NCBI GenBank assembly: GCA_026004795.1
Contig: BPJV01000003.1
Location: forward strand, 434,001 to 498,000
Direction: 5' to 3'
DNA length: 64,000 nt
From: Pirellulaceae bacterium
GTDB lineage: Bacteria > Planctomycetota > Planctomycetia > Pirellulales > Pirellulaceae
A program made the position numbers and the translations under genes. The notes beneath the pieces were generated by a model. That model was not told where the DNA came from, did no database searches, and was given only the letters and a program-made list of their open reading frames with translations. Below are positions 15,824 through 24,946 of the stretch, piece after piece; position 1 is the stretch's first letter, and every line of letters starts with the position of its first letter.

Positions 15824-16429
15824 ATGAAACAGCATCGGCCATCACGACGGCAGCGGACTCGAGTCCCAGGCGCCACCTTTATGCTGATCCTCGTCGGTGG
15901 ATGCCAGCATTTCGGCCTTTGGTGCGACCACTGCGCCGATATTCCGCACGGTGCTGTCCCTGCCCCACCGGGAACTTACAACGCTCAGTGGCAGCAGGCA
16001 CAGGCCACGCGTGCGGACGAGGACCACCTTGTCTTCTACCAGTACGAATGGCTCGGCCACTCCAATCGGCTCAGCCCGTTTGGCGAGCGTCACCTCGAAC
16101 GGTTGCTGGACCGCTTCCCGCAAAACCCATCGCCGATCATCGTTGAAACAAGTGGAGATGACCGACGCGACCAACAGCGGATCGCTGCCCTCCGGGCCTA
16201 TCTGGCTGAGCAAGCTCCCGCCTGGGAAGACTACCCGATCGAGATCGGACGTTCGCAGGCCGAGCCTTTATACGGCGTCGAGTCTCCCCGAGTTACTAAT
16301 GGTTTCATCGGAGGTCGTGGGGCCGGTGGCCAAGTCGGTGGCTTCGGTGGTGGAGGTAGTGGATTCGGTGGAGGCGGCGTCAGTAGCGGTGGCGGTGGCT
16401 TTCGTACCGGCGGAGGAGGATTTTTTTGA
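15824..16429 (+). CDS. Pilus-locus lipoprotein with Gly-rich tail
   Basis: 201 residues. After a basic start, FMLILVGGCQH gives a lipobox (VGGC). The middle (DEDHLVFYQYEWLG ... RLSPFGERHLERLLDRFPQN ... IIVETSGDDRRDQQRIAALRAYL) resembles an OmpA-C/peptidoglycan-associated layout, with a conserved acid-rich loop and helix order, though I would not call it firmly. From residue ~165 it is a glycine-repeat tail (GGVSSGGGGFRTGGGGFF) ending in FF. It lies 13 nt after the secretin and its stop codon overlaps the next gene's ATG (TGATG), so the three genes are one operon. A role in anchoring or piloting the secretin is inferred. Confidence 0.65.
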   Translation: MKQHRPSRRQRTRVPGATFMLILVGGCQHFGLWCDHCADIPHGAVPAPPGTYNAQWQQAQATRADEDHLVFYQYEWLGHSNRLSPFGERHLERLLDRFPQNPSPIIVETSGDDRRDQQRIAALRAYLAEQAPAWEDYPIEIGRSQAEPLYGVESPRVTNGFIGGRGAGGQVGGFGGGGSGFGGGGVSSGGGGFRTGGGGFF

Positions 16430-17310
16430 TGTGGCTGCCACACGCTGGCCGCGGCGCCGGTAGAGCTAACCCCCTGCGCCGCCAAGCCAAGAGGAACATC
16501 CTGATGTTGATGGGGCTGCTTTCTTGGGCCGGCTGTGCGTCGTTGCAGTTGCCGGTTGCACGGCGCGGAAACGATTCCCCGGTTGCCGACAGCTCTACGC
16601 TGACGACCCGACGGGCAAAACTCTTGCTCCAGGCGGCCCAATCTTCTGACCGTCAAGGGAAGATCGACCAGGCCATCCGACTTTACGAACAAGCCCAGGC
16701 GGTGGATGCGCAGGCAGACGCAGTGACGCATCGCCTGGCCATGCTCTATGACCAACAAGGGGACGACGTGCGTGCCCAGGACGCTTACGAGCGGGCGGTG
16801 GCGCGCAACCCACAGGACCCCGATCTACACAACGATATGGGGATGTACCATCGGCGCCGCGGGCAATTCAAAGAGGCCGAAGCCTGCTTCCTCCAGGCAC
16901 TGCAACTGCAGCCGACGCACGCGCGTGCGCGAAACAATCTTGGCATCGTCCTGGCAATGCAGGGCAGGCTGTCGGAAAGCCTGGCTGCCTTTTCCCAAGT
17001 TTCCGGAGCTGCCGTGGCCCATTACAATCTCAGTGCTATTCTTCTGCAGCAGGGGCAAACCGACCTGGCTCGCCACCACCTGCACCGCTCGTTGCAGGAA
17101 GACCCCTCATTGGTTCAAGCCGCCACGCTTTTGGCGCAACTGGATGATCCGCCGTTTGAAAATGCTGCGGCATCGGAGCATTCATCCACCAGCCTACCTG
17201 GCACCAATCCCCACCACTCCACCTGCAGTATCCACCGCAGCGGAGAGAGCTCCCCGCCGCTGTCGCCGTCGACCGTCAGTTGCCAGCCCAACAGGCCACC
17301 GCGGCGTTGA
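16429..17310 (+). CDS. TPR-repeat lipoprotein (TadD-like)
   Basis: 293 residues from the ATG at 16429, which overlaps the previous stop. The N-terminus has LMLMGLLSWAGCASLQ with lipobox AGC. Residues ~60-235 hold about five tetratricopeptide repeats, e.g. GKIDQAIRLYEQAQAVDAQ, GDDVRAQDAYERAVARNPQD and GQFKEAEACFLQALQLQP. The last about 50 residues are Ser/Pro/His-rich and look unstructured. TadD in Flp systems is a TPR lipoprotein needed for secretin assembly, which matches the position behind the secretin gene. The next gene is convergent. Confidence 0.8.
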   Translation: MWLPHAGRGAGRANPLRRQAKRNILMLMGLLSWAGCASLQLPVARRGNDSPVADSSTLTTRRAKLLLQAAQSSDRQGKIDQAIRLYEQAQAVDAQADAVTHRLAMLYDQQGDDVRAQDAYERAVARNPQDPDLHNDMGMYHRRRGQFKEAEACFLQALQLQPTHARARNNLGIVLAMQGRLSESLAAFSQVSGAAVAHYNLSAILLQQGQTDLARHHLHRSLQEDPSLVQAATLLAQLDDPPFENAAASEHSSTSLPGTNPHHSTCSIHRSGESSPPLSPSTVSCQPNRPPRR

Positions 17311-17410
17311 GCCCGCCGGATTGATGAGCCGCATCCACCTTTCCATTCCTCAGCTTCCGCGGCCAAAGCTTGCGGGTCGACACTTCGCCTTATCAGCAAG
17401 ACAATCGCCG

Positions 17411-17875
17411 CTAACCGGAACGCTCCATCACCCATACGGCGACGCTCAACAGCCAGAGAGCGGCGAGGATGACCGCAGAAGCCAAGGTCAGTCGCACCCA
17501 CACTTTGGTGGAAAGCGCGTTCCACACTTGCCGGGCCGGCGGCTTGACAACCGACTGCAGGAAACGTTGGCGGTAATGAGGGTCCTGGACCACGATCGCT
17601 CGTTGTGGAGCCATCAGGCCATATTCGACTGTGAAATCCAGGGCACCATACATCTGCCGGTGACGTCCACCCAAGTCCACCCCCGAGGCTTCGAAGAACC
17701 AGACTTGCCTTCCGAACTCCAGCTCGGTTTCCTCCTCGATGTACACACAGCGGACGGATTCGAGCGCCGTGGAATCAGGCGATAGCTCTTTGCGCTGTAG
17801 CGCATACCATGCCTGATTCTGAACTACCTCCCAAACTTCACTAGGAAACTGGTAGTAACTGGCATCTGAAGTCAT
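17411..17875 (-). CDS. Hypothetical single-pass membrane protein
   Basis: 154 residues from the ATG at 17875, preceded by GTGAGG; a longer frame starts at 17920. The soluble N-terminal part (SYYQFPSEVWEVVQNQAWYAL ... YIEEETELEFGRQVWFFE ... DFTVEYGLMAPQRAIVVQDP) is rich in aromatic residues. A single C-terminal helix (VRLTLASAVILAALWLLSVAVWVM) would anchor it with the bulk in the cytoplasm. I do not recognise a family. It is transcribed toward the pilus block and in the same direction as the ABC ATPase gene, from which about 230 nt of gene-free DNA separates it. Confidence 0.55.
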   Translation of the reverse strand: MTSDASYYQFPSEVWEVVQNQAWYALQRKELSPDSTALESVRCVYIEEETELEFGRQVWFFEASGVDLGGRHRQMYGALDFTVEYGLMAPQRAIVVQDPHYRQRFLQSVVKPPARQVWNALSTKVWVRLTLASAVILAALWLLSVAVWVMERSG

Positions 17876-18102
17876 CCTCACATCCTTATGTTGGAAACAT
17901 CGCATGGACCTTCCCCGCACCGTCTCGCCCCACCGGCGCGCGACACCACCTCTGGCACAACAACACCCCCGAAAGAGCGAATCTCGCTATAAACTGACAG
18001 TTGCGCCGAGTCGTTATCTATAAGAATACGAAGTCCCGTAGGCAATCCCCACCATTTTAAGCACGAATTTCGTTATTGGTGGTGCGCACGCTTAAGGGCT
18101 TG

Positions 18103-19263
18103 TTAGTGTCGGTCGAACAGACTGGTGCGGATCTCAGTTTCAAACGAAGCCTGCTCCGCCATCGCTTTTTGGAATTGAGGTTTGCTGAGCGAATACAACA
18201 CGGTTGGTTCGAGTGTGACCACCGATGCGTTCCGTGGTTTATCCTCCAACAACGCGATTTCGCCAAAGAAATCTCCCTCGCCAAGCACCGCCACCTCGCG
18301 CTGTTCGGGACCGCGGCGCACCGACACCCGTCCCTGACGGATAAGGTAGAACTTGTCGCCGGGCTCTCCTTCCCGGATGACCGTTTCTCCCGCGGCATAG
18401 GTTTCGCATTGCAAGTGATCGGCCATCTCGGCCAGGCTTCGCGGGGTCAGATGTTTAAACAGCTCACATTTGCTGAGCATCTGGCTGACGATGGCGGCCT
18501 CTTGCACCAGAACATCACTGCGAATCCTTCCGTCAACCAAGTTCACGATCCGGTCTGCCACATCCAGAATGCGGTTGTCGTGAGTAACGATGACGATGGT
18601 CACTTGTTTTTCCTTGGCCATGCGTCGCAGCAACTCGACCACCGTGCGTCCACTCGCCTCATCGAGGGCAGCGGTCGGTTCGTCGGCCAGGACCAGACGC
18701 GGTTGGTGCACAAGTCCACGCGCGATTGCCACGCGCTGCTTCTGGCCACCGGACAATTGCTTGGGTTTATGGTGGACACGATTGCCGAGCCCTAATGCTT
18801 CGAGCATCTCCTTGGCGCGCCGATTGTGCTCCGCGCGGCTACCGCGTGGGTCCACCAACTCCAGCGCCATCCGCACATTCTGCAAAGCGGTCAAGGAATC
18901 GAAGAGGTTATGGGCCTGAAAGATGAATCCAATATGCCGCCGCAAATCGAGTATTTCGCGCTGCGTGGCTGCATGCAGCGGACGATCGAGGACGTTTAGC
19001 TCTCCTTCTTGCACGCGCCGCAAGGTGCCGATGAGCGTCAGCAGCGTCGTCTTTCCCGATCCACTGGGACCGGTCATGATGATGATTTCCCCAGGGTAGA
19101 TCTCCAAGGAATTATCGAACAGCACTTGCTTGCGTAGCTCTCCGGCGCCGTAGTGGTGCTGCAGCCGGTTGGCCGCGATGGCGGGAGTCTGCCCGGCAGC
19201 GATTCGTTTGCGCAGCATCGGGTCAAACCGCACCGCGGATCCTGAGGCTAAGACCTCTGCCAT
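18103..19263 (-). CDS. DevA-like ABC transporter ATPase fused to a cyclic-nucleotide-binding domain
   Basis: 386 residues from the ATG at 19263 (AAGGAAATAACGGC upstream). The ABC domain (residues ~30-250) has Walker A GPSGSGKTTLL, a Q-loop in GFIFQAHNLF, signature LSGGQKQRVAIARG and Walker B LVLADEPTAALD, the MacB/LolD/DevA class. Residues ~260-386 are a complete cNMP-binding domain: LFKHLTPRSLAEMADHL, GEPGDKFYLIRQGRVSV and the phosphate-binding cassette FGEIALLEDKPRNASV with Glu and Arg in place. Such an ATPase would drive an exporter whose activity depends on cAMP or cGMP. The adaptor and both permease genes lie divergently, 226 bp away. Confidence 0.88.
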   Translation of the reverse strand: MAEVLASGSAVRFDPMLRKRIAAGQTPAIAANRLQHHYGAGELRKQVLFDNSLEIYPGEIIIMTGPSGSGKTTLLTLIGTLRRVQEGELNVLDRPLHAATQREILDLRRHIGFIFQAHNLFDSLTALQNVRMALELVDPRGSRAEHNRRAKEMLEALGLGNRVHHKPKQLSGGQKQRVAIARGLVHQPRLVLADEPTAALDEASGRTVVELLRRMAKEKQVTIVIVTHDNRILDVADRIVNLVDGRIRSDVLVQEAAIVSQMLSKCELFKHLTPRSLAEMADHLQCETYAAGETVIREGEPGDKFYLIRQGRVSVRRGPEQREVAVLGEGDFFGEIALLEDKPRNASVVTLEPTVLYSLSKPQFQKAMAEQASFETEIRTSLFDRH

Positions 19264-19489
19264 GCCGTTATTTCCTTTATCATCATCCGGTTCAGCGGAG
19301 TGCCATCGTGGCAGAATCGTCACGATCGAAATCTCTGTTCCCCTTCGCCCCCCGACCATCCTGTCCCCGGCAGTACCATTTTTGGGGCGATGCGGAACGG
19401 TCTCCTGCGTCAACTATAATTCATTGTTCCTTATCGATTCACCGTTTTTATTTCCCAGGACTGGCGACCACCGTCAGCGGAGAACTGCG
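19264..19489. promoter_or_regulatory. Divergent intergenic region between exporter genes
   Basis: These 226 bp separate the ATPase start from the adaptor start and should hold promoters for both directions. On the plus strand a perfect TATAAT is at 19415-19420, 70 nt before the adaptor ATG, without a convincing -35 hexamer 17 nt upstream. I see no clear operator. Confidence 0.45.
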
Positions 19490-20695
19490 ATGACGTTTGC
19501 AATGGAGCCCCGGCGGCCAGGCCGTCGGCCTGCTCGAGGTGCCTGGACGGGTGCTATTCGATCGACTGTCCTGTTTCTCATCATCCTGTTGCTGAAAAAC
19601 AGCATTCCGATCGCGGCGCAAACGGTCGCCGAGAGGCAGTTGGCCGCGCCGCAAAGAACGGTGATCGCCCAGGGAAAGTTGTTGCCTGCAGGGGGCATTA
19701 TCGAGATCTCTCTTCCGCCTGGCGAGGTGGTCGAAGCCATCTTGGTAGCCCCGGGGGAGGCGATTACTGCAGGCCAGAAGCTGATCGCCTTGCGGGGGGA
19801 AGAAGCACGGCGGCTACAGTTGCAGGCGTTGGAGGAAGCGATCGGAGCGGCCGAGGAGGCGAGGCGGCAAGCCCAGATCACGGCGGCCAACCAGTTAACC
19901 GCAGCGCGGCTTGAGCTGCAGCGCCAGCAAGAGCTATTGGCCGGCCTCAGCGCGCGGGAGCAGCTAATCGCTCTCGGTCAACAGCGGTTGGACACGGCGC
20001 GGCGGGCCCTGGCCGAATTAAAAAAACTAACCGCCGATCCATCGCTGCGGGCATTCGTTGACCAATCGGAAATATTGCAGCAAGAGATGCTTGTTCAGCA
20101 AGCCGAGGCCGACGCGCTGAAAAGCCAGTTGGATTATGACGACGCGGTTAGGGCCGCCAAACTGGGTATCGCCGCGGCCACCGCCCAAGTCGAAGCGGCA
20201 GAACGAATGGTGGAATTGTCCGACTCCGAGGCAGCAATCCGTCGACTGAAAGCCGAACGGGATGCGGCGGAAGCTGCTTACCGAGCCGCTTTGGTCACCA
20301 GTCCCATCGACGGCACCGTCCTCGCTGTCGACGTGCAGGTGGGGGAAGCAGGCACGGGCGCCCCGGCCCTGGCGCTGGCCAACCTGGAGAACATGGTCTG
20401 CGAATTGGAGGTGAACACGATCGACGCAGCGGTGGTGCAGCCAGGCCAGACAGCCATCCTCCATAGCAATGCGTTGCGAGACCAACCACTACGCGGCACG
20501 GTCGTGACCAAGCTCCCCTTGGTCGGCGTGCCGTTGCTCAAGCCCTTCGACCCACGTGCACGTACCGACTTTCGCGCCGTCAAGACGATCGTAGAACTCG
20601 ATACAGAAAGCAGCCGACGGGCAGCCCAATGGTTACAGCTACAGGTCGAAGCGACCATCACCATCGAAGGAACTTCCACGCACTCCGCCCCTTGA
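19490..20695 (+). CDS. HlyD/DevB-like periplasmic adaptor of the ABC exporter
   Basis: 401 residues from the ATG at 19490 (GGAGAA six bases before). A membrane helix (STVLFLIILLLKNSIPIAAQ) leads into the lipoyl/biotinyl half motif ISLPPGEVVEAILVAPGEAI. A long alpha-helical hairpin follows (residues ~105-265, Ala/Glu/Gln/Arg-rich coiled coil), then the second lipoyl half ALVTSPIDGTVLAVDVQVGEA and a beta-barrel domain (VVQPGQTAILHSNAL). This is the layout of membrane-fusion proteins of DevB/HlyD type, which connect the inner-membrane permease with an outer-membrane TolC-like channel. The two permease genes follow on the same strand. Confidence 0.88.
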   Translation: MTFAMEPRRPGRRPARGAWTGAIRSTVLFLIILLLKNSIPIAAQTVAERQLAAPQRTVIAQGKLLPAGGIIEISLPPGEVVEAILVAPGEAITAGQKLIALRGEEARRLQLQALEEAIGAAEEARRQAQITAANQLTAARLELQRQQELLAGLSAREQLIALGQQRLDTARRALAELKKLTADPSLRAFVDQSEILQQEMLVQQAEADALKSQLDYDDAVRAAKLGIAAATAQVEAAERMVELSDSEAAIRRLKAERDAAEAAYRAALVTSPIDGTVLAVDVQVGEAGTGAPALALANLENMVCELEVNTIDAAVVQPGQTAILHSNALRDQPLRGTVVTKLPLVGVPLLKPFDPRARTDFRAVKTIVELDTESSRRAAQWLQLQVEATITIEGTSTHSAP

Positions 20696-20768
20696 AAGGC
20701 GAGCACGGATAGCAACGCTCCTGCTGCGTAGAAACTGTCAAGCAGCACCCCAAGCGCCTGCCGCGGTG

Positions 20769-22055
20769 ATGTCCACGATTACTGACTCTCTCTCCGGAAA
20801 CGATTTACGAATCTTGCCCATGCGCACTCCGCTTGCCATCCTCAATTTGATGCACCAGGGCCCTAAGGCGGCGGTGTCGATCGGCGGCGTGGTGTTTGCG
20901 CTCCTGCTCGTCTTCATGCAACTCGGTTTCATGGGGGCCGTCTCCTACACCGCGACCAACGTCTTGGAACACTTGCGCTTCGATGCCGTCATCCGAGCGC
21001 CGGATTACGCCCACCTCTACGAAGCCGGAGCAGTCGACAGGCACTGGCTACAGGTGGCTCGCAATGTCCCCGGTGTCGTGGAGGCGGTGCCGTTGTGGAT
21101 CACGGTGCAGAATTGGCGAAAGATGCCGACGGAGCAAGAAGCGAGAACCATGACTTTCGAGCCACAATACTTGCCCATCGCCATCATCGGCTTTGATGCC
21201 CATTCTTCTTGCCCGTTGGACCTGGAGGCCATCGAGGACCAGCAGCAACTACTTCGCTTGCCATCGAATCTGTTGATCGATACTTCGACGCACGACGATT
21301 ATGGGCCGTGGAATGGCAAAGTTTTTTCGCAACTCGATGTTCAGCAGCAACGAACTACCGAAGTAGGTTCCCAAGAGTTTCGGATTGCCGGTCTATTCCG
21401 GCTGGGAACCGGATTGGCAGCCAACGGATTGGCGGTGATGGGGCAAGAGGGATTCGCCCGTCTGTGGCCGCTACCAACGGACCAGCAATGCACCTTGGGG
21501 CTGCTGCGGTTCACCCACACCGACGCGCAGTCTACCGATCAGATGGTGCAACGCATTCGCGCGAAACTGCAGTCACCGACGTTCATTGCCAGCGTTCCCG
21601 ACGCCGAACTGCCGGTCGACATCCTCTCCCGAGAACGCATGCTTGCCAACGAGCGTCATCGGTGGCTGTGGGAAACGCCGATCGGGTTGATCTTCCAAAT
21701 GGGGGTCGCCTTGTCGCTGGTGGTGGGTGCGGCCATCGTGTACATGGTGCTGGCCACCGACGTGCAGAACCGCTTGCCGGAATACGCCACGCTGTTGGCC
21801 ATCGGCTACTCGCGTTTTTACCTGTGTCGAGTGGTGTTGATGCAAGCCATGGTCTTAGCGCTAGCCGGCTTTGCTGCTGCGTGGTTGGCAGCTGAATTCC
21901 TCTATCGCCTGGTAAGTTACCTGGCGGGCATTCCCTTGCATATGGAGCCGACGCGCATCGTGGCGGTCGCGGTGCTGGGTACGTTGATGTGCGCCGCGAG
22001 CGGAATCCTGGCATTGCGCAAATTGTGGAAAGCGGAACCGGCCAGCCTTTTCTAG
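20769..22055 (+). CDS. DevC-like FtsX-family ABC permease (first copy)
   Basis: 428 residues from the ATG at 20769; a GTG three bases earlier and an ATG at 20820 (MRTPLAILNLMH, the usual DevC opening) are alternatives. A helix near residues 35-65 (AAVSIGGVVFALLLVFMQLGFMG) is followed by about 230 residues of periplasmic domain. Three C-terminal helices follow (IGLIFQMGVALSLVVGAAIVY, LMQAMVLALAGFAAAW, IVAVAVLGTLMCAASGIL), the FtsX/MacB permease topology, with LPEYATLLAIGYSR before helix 3. It ends ALRKLWKAEPASLF, the DevC signature. It lies 73 nt after the adaptor. Confidence 0.88.
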   Translation: MSTITDSLSGNDLRILPMRTPLAILNLMHQGPKAAVSIGGVVFALLLVFMQLGFMGAVSYTATNVLEHLRFDAVIRAPDYAHLYEAGAVDRHWLQVARNVPGVVEAVPLWITVQNWRKMPTEQEARTMTFEPQYLPIAIIGFDAHSSCPLDLEAIEDQQQLLRLPSNLLIDTSTHDDYGPWNGKVFSQLDVQQQRTTEVGSQEFRIAGLFRLGTGLAANGLAVMGQEGFARLWPLPTDQQCTLGLLRFTHTDAQSTDQMVQRIRAKLQSPTFIASVPDAELPVDILSRERMLANERHRWLWETPIGLIFQMGVALSLVVGAAIVYMVLATDVQNRLPEYATLLAIGYSRFYLCRVVLMQAMVLALAGFAAAWLAAEFLYRLVSYLAGIPLHMEPTRIVAVAVLGTLMCAASGILALRKLWKAEPASLF

Positions 22056-22114
22056 CTGCAGTTAACCTCCTTATCCGAATTATCTACCCACGGTCAACGA
22101 CGAAACGAATTCCC

Positions 22115-23302
22115 ATGCCTCGGCAAACACCTCTCGCTTGGTACAACTTAACCAGCAGCTGGCGTAAATGCCTGCTATCGGCCAGCGGTGTGGCTTTTGC
22201 CGTCGTCCTCATGTTCATGCAAATCGGCTTCCGCGGTGCGCTGATCGACAACAACGTTCGCATCCTATCCCTATTCGACCTCGATTACGCGAACCTGGCC
22301 GTCATCAGCCGAGCCCGCTACAACCTGACTACCGAGCAGAGGTTTTCCCGGTACCTGCTGGAAGCCATTGCCGGACGCCCTACCATTACCGACGTAACCA
22401 TCGTGCAGTTGGAGCGGGGTACGGCCAAGGTAAAAGTGGCTGGTCATCGAGCAAAACCGATTCGCGTAATGGCGGTCGACATCGAGGCTCGGCGCATGTT
22501 CGCCGATGCATCGTTGTGGCAGCGCTTACAAGCAGCGCAACGACAAGGAGCGGCGCTGGTGGACCGTCGCAGCAAACCGTCCTACGGCTTTGCCGCCCGC
22601 GAGGAGCAACTGCTGGCCCAATCCGTCGAGCTCAACGGCCAGCAGCTTCCTCTGCTCGGCTTCTTCGAACTGGGGACGGATTTCAGCAGCGATGGTACGC
22701 TGTTGCTGACTCCCGATGTGTTCGCCGAGTACTTTCCGTGGCGCAATGGCGCCGGCTCCGCCAACGGCATCATCGACATCGGCTTGCTCCACGCCGATGT
22801 CGACCGCGCCGAGGAACTCTCGACCGTGGCTGCCGATTTGCAATCGCTTGCACCAGCACAGATCCAGGTGCTGCCAACGGCCGAGCTTATCGCCGCGGAG
22901 AAACGATTCTGGTTGCAAGCCACTCCCATCGGCAAGATATTCACCATCGGCACGCTGCTCGGATTCGTCGTGGGAGCCATCATCTGCTACCAACTGCTGT
23001 TTACCGACATCACCGAGCACCTTCCCGAATTCGCTACTCTCCAGGCGATGGGGTACAGCTCACGGTACTTCGTCAGTCTGGTGCTGTGGCAATCGCTCTA
23101 CCTGTCCTGCCTCGGCTTCCTCCCCGGTCTGCTCGTTTCCCTCGGGCTCTACCAAGTGCTGACCGCCACCAGCGGTTTGTACATGTCGATGCCGGTCAGC
23201 CGCGTAGCCCTCGTTTTCTTGCTGACCACCCTCATGTGCATCCTCAGCGGCCTGATCGCCATGCGCAAATTGTACCGTGCTGATCCAGCCAGTCTGTTTT
23301 GA
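22115..23302 (+). CDS. DevC-like FtsX-family ABC permease (second copy)
   Basis: 395 residues from the ATG at 22115 (TPLAWYNLTSSWRKCLLS, the expected DevC start; the longer frame is not). The topology and end match the first copy (LPEFATLQAMGYSSRYF ... MRKLYRADPASLF), but the sequences are quite different in the periplasmic domain. A MacB-type exporter uses a permease dimer, so two diverged DevC genes beside a single ATPase gene suggest a heterodimer rather than a recent duplication. The gap to the first copy is 59 nt. The convergent TolC-like gene ends 47 nt downstream. Confidence 0.88.
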   Translation: MPRQTPLAWYNLTSSWRKCLLSASGVAFAVVLMFMQIGFRGALIDNNVRILSLFDLDYANLAVISRARYNLTTEQRFSRYLLEAIAGRPTITDVTIVQLERGTAKVKVAGHRAKPIRVMAVDIEARRMFADASLWQRLQAAQRQGAALVDRRSKPSYGFAAREEQLLAQSVELNGQQLPLLGFFELGTDFSSDGTLLLTPDVFAEYFPWRNGAGSANGIIDIGLLHADVDRAEELSTVAADLQSLAPAQIQVLPTAELIAAEKRFWLQATPIGKIFTIGTLLGFVVGAIICYQLLFTDITEHLPEFATLQAMGYSSRYFVSLVLWQSLYLSCLGFLPGLLVSLGLYQVLTATSGLYMSMPVSRVALVFLLTTLMCILSGLIAMRKLYRADPASLF

Positions 23303-23349
23303 GCGGGAACACGACGGGCTACGGCGGTAACACCAAGCGTCGCCATCCA

Positions 23350-24714
23350 TCACGGTGTGCTACTCGACATCTTGGGGATGGCAACGAACCAAGCCGCTCC
23401 ATGGCGACAGCGATCGGCGAGACCACCCACCGACTCTGCCAAATCGATTTCCAAAACACGTGCTTCGAGCCGTCTAGTGATCCACGCGACGCGGGCCATC
23501 CGCAGTTCGGCATGTGCCTGAGCCAGTTCGGCGGGCCTGCCGCGACCATAGTTTTCCAGTTCCTCCAACTGGGCCACCTGCTGCTCCCAGCTCTCTTGCA
23601 TTCGCCGCGCCGTGTCCATGCGTTGCCAAGCGATTTTCAAGCGGCTGCATCGGTCGAGCACCTCGGTGCGCACCGCCTGCTCATGCATGTGCAACAGGTC
23701 TCGCAATTCACGACGTACGTTTTGGGCCAAGCAATCATCGGTGTGCCGCAACAGGCCACCCAGCAACATTCCCTTATCAGGAAGCACCACGCCGCCCAGT
23801 CCCGCGGTAGTCCCTAGCGAGGCGGCCACCAGCCGACTGGTCGCTTCATCGGTACAGCTCATCAACCTTCTCCAGCCGCGGAGGTCATGCCGCTGCATCA
23901 ACGCCTGATCGGCGAGTGCTTGACAATCCACATCAGTCGGTAGCACTTCCAGCACCTCCATGGCATCGGTTACCGGATCCAGTTGCAGGTTCGTCAGCCC
24001 CTGCAGCGCCATTTGGGCTTGGGCAAACCTCTGCTGCAACTCCAATCGATTATCCGCCAACCGCAACTCCCACCGATCCAGCTGGTGAGCCTCAACACCC
24101 ACCGCCACTCCGGAAGCGGCCAACGATTCGATTTGCTGCTGCCGCCGCCGCAGATCGGCTTGCGCTTCATCGAGAACGGCCATTTGTTCGGCCACGGCAA
24201 GTAGACCATAGAAAGCGCGTAGCGCATTGGCTGCGGCAAGATCTTCCTGATGGCGTGCCTGAGCGCACAAGAACTCGGCTAATACGCCCGCGGACCGCCG
24301 CTGGTCTTCGTGGTGGCGGTTGTACAACTGGCGCAACGTGGTCGCGCGATCGCGCAGCAGTTTGGCCGTAAGAGAGCGATCCGCCGCCAACGTTCCCACC
24401 AACAGCGCGTCGACAACCGCCCCATCCGACTCGGCATGCCCCTCGGTAGACCGCTGCAGCCACGCCGTCTCACCGGCCACCGGTCCTGCTCGCCCCAGCG
24501 ACCAAAGCATGGCGACGATCAATGCTAGCACGCAGGAACGGGCCCTGCGGTGGTTGAAGCGATGCAACGGGGCGCCCCCCCCCACAATGATGGCCCTGGA
24601 CCTGTTCGCGAATCTGCTGATCGAGCACCGGCTCCCCTCCTGGTCGGCATCGACGGCACGATCCGTAGACACCCGCCTCTCGTCATAGCACTTACCATAC
24701 TGATCATCGTACAT
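23350..24714 (-). CDS. TolC-like outer-membrane efflux protein
   Basis: 454 residues from the ATG at 24714 (GGGGGAG just upstream). The hydrophobic export segment (SCVLALIVAMLWSLGRAGPVAG) only appears about 60 residues in, so the true start may be further inside. The rest is long amphipathic helix in two similar halves. LAAANALRAFYGLL and ESLAASGVAVGVEAHQLDRWELRLADNRLELQQ are in the first. QALMQRHDLRGWRR, AWQRMDTARRM and ENYGRGRPAELAQAHAELRMARVAWITRR are in the second. This is the TolC pattern of paired helical hairpins. It lies convergent to the DevC genes and would complete the exporter as its outer-membrane channel. Confidence 0.68.
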   Translation of the reverse strand: MYDDQYGKCYDERRVSTDRAVDADQEGSRCSISRFANRSRAIIVGGGAPLHRFNHRRARSCVLALIVAMLWSLGRAGPVAGETAWLQRSTEGHAESDGAVVDALLVGTLAADRSLTAKLLRDRATTLRQLYNRHHEDQRRSAGVLAEFLCAQARHQEDLAAANALRAFYGLLAVAEQMAVLDEAQADLRRRQQQIESLAASGVAVGVEAHQLDRWELRLADNRLELQQRFAQAQMALQGLTNLQLDPVTDAMEVLEVLPTDVDCQALADQALMQRHDLRGWRRLMSCTDEATSRLVAASLGTTAGLGGVVLPDKGMLLGGLLRHTDDCLAQNVRRELRDLLHMHEQAVRTEVLDRCSRLKIAWQRMDTARRMQESWEQQVAQLEELENYGRGRPAELAQAHAELRMARVAWITRRLEARVLEIDLAESVGGLADRCRHGAAWFVAIPKMSSSTP

Positions 24715-24946
24715 TTCTCCCCCGCTAGATGATCCCGATCCCCAATCCTCCGCATCTTCGTCCCTGAAGGTTGTTCCTCCCTTGAGGATGGTAGCGATCG
24801 CGCTGCCCCTGCGTTGGGCAAGAACAAATGCTATTGGCCCGTGGCTGTTCGGTTTCCTATAACGCCAGACACGTAGACGGGACAAACGGACAGGTCGCCG
24901 GTGGCCGGTAGATCAATTCCGCATGCGGCTGAAGAGGAAAAGAACC
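24715..24946. promoter_or_regulatory. Divergent intergenic region (TolC-like gene / secreted protein gene)
   Basis: 232 bp between two outward-facing genes. It should carry both promoters, but I cannot point to convincing -35/-10 pairs or operators. A reading frame from the TolC-like gene extends through it to 24885 and is regarded as non-coding. Confidence 0.3.

Noticed and set aside
22168-23283. A 371-codon plus-strand frame inside the second DevC gene
   Set aside because: It is a +1 shadow; the DevC frame has the full permease topology and the conserved ends.
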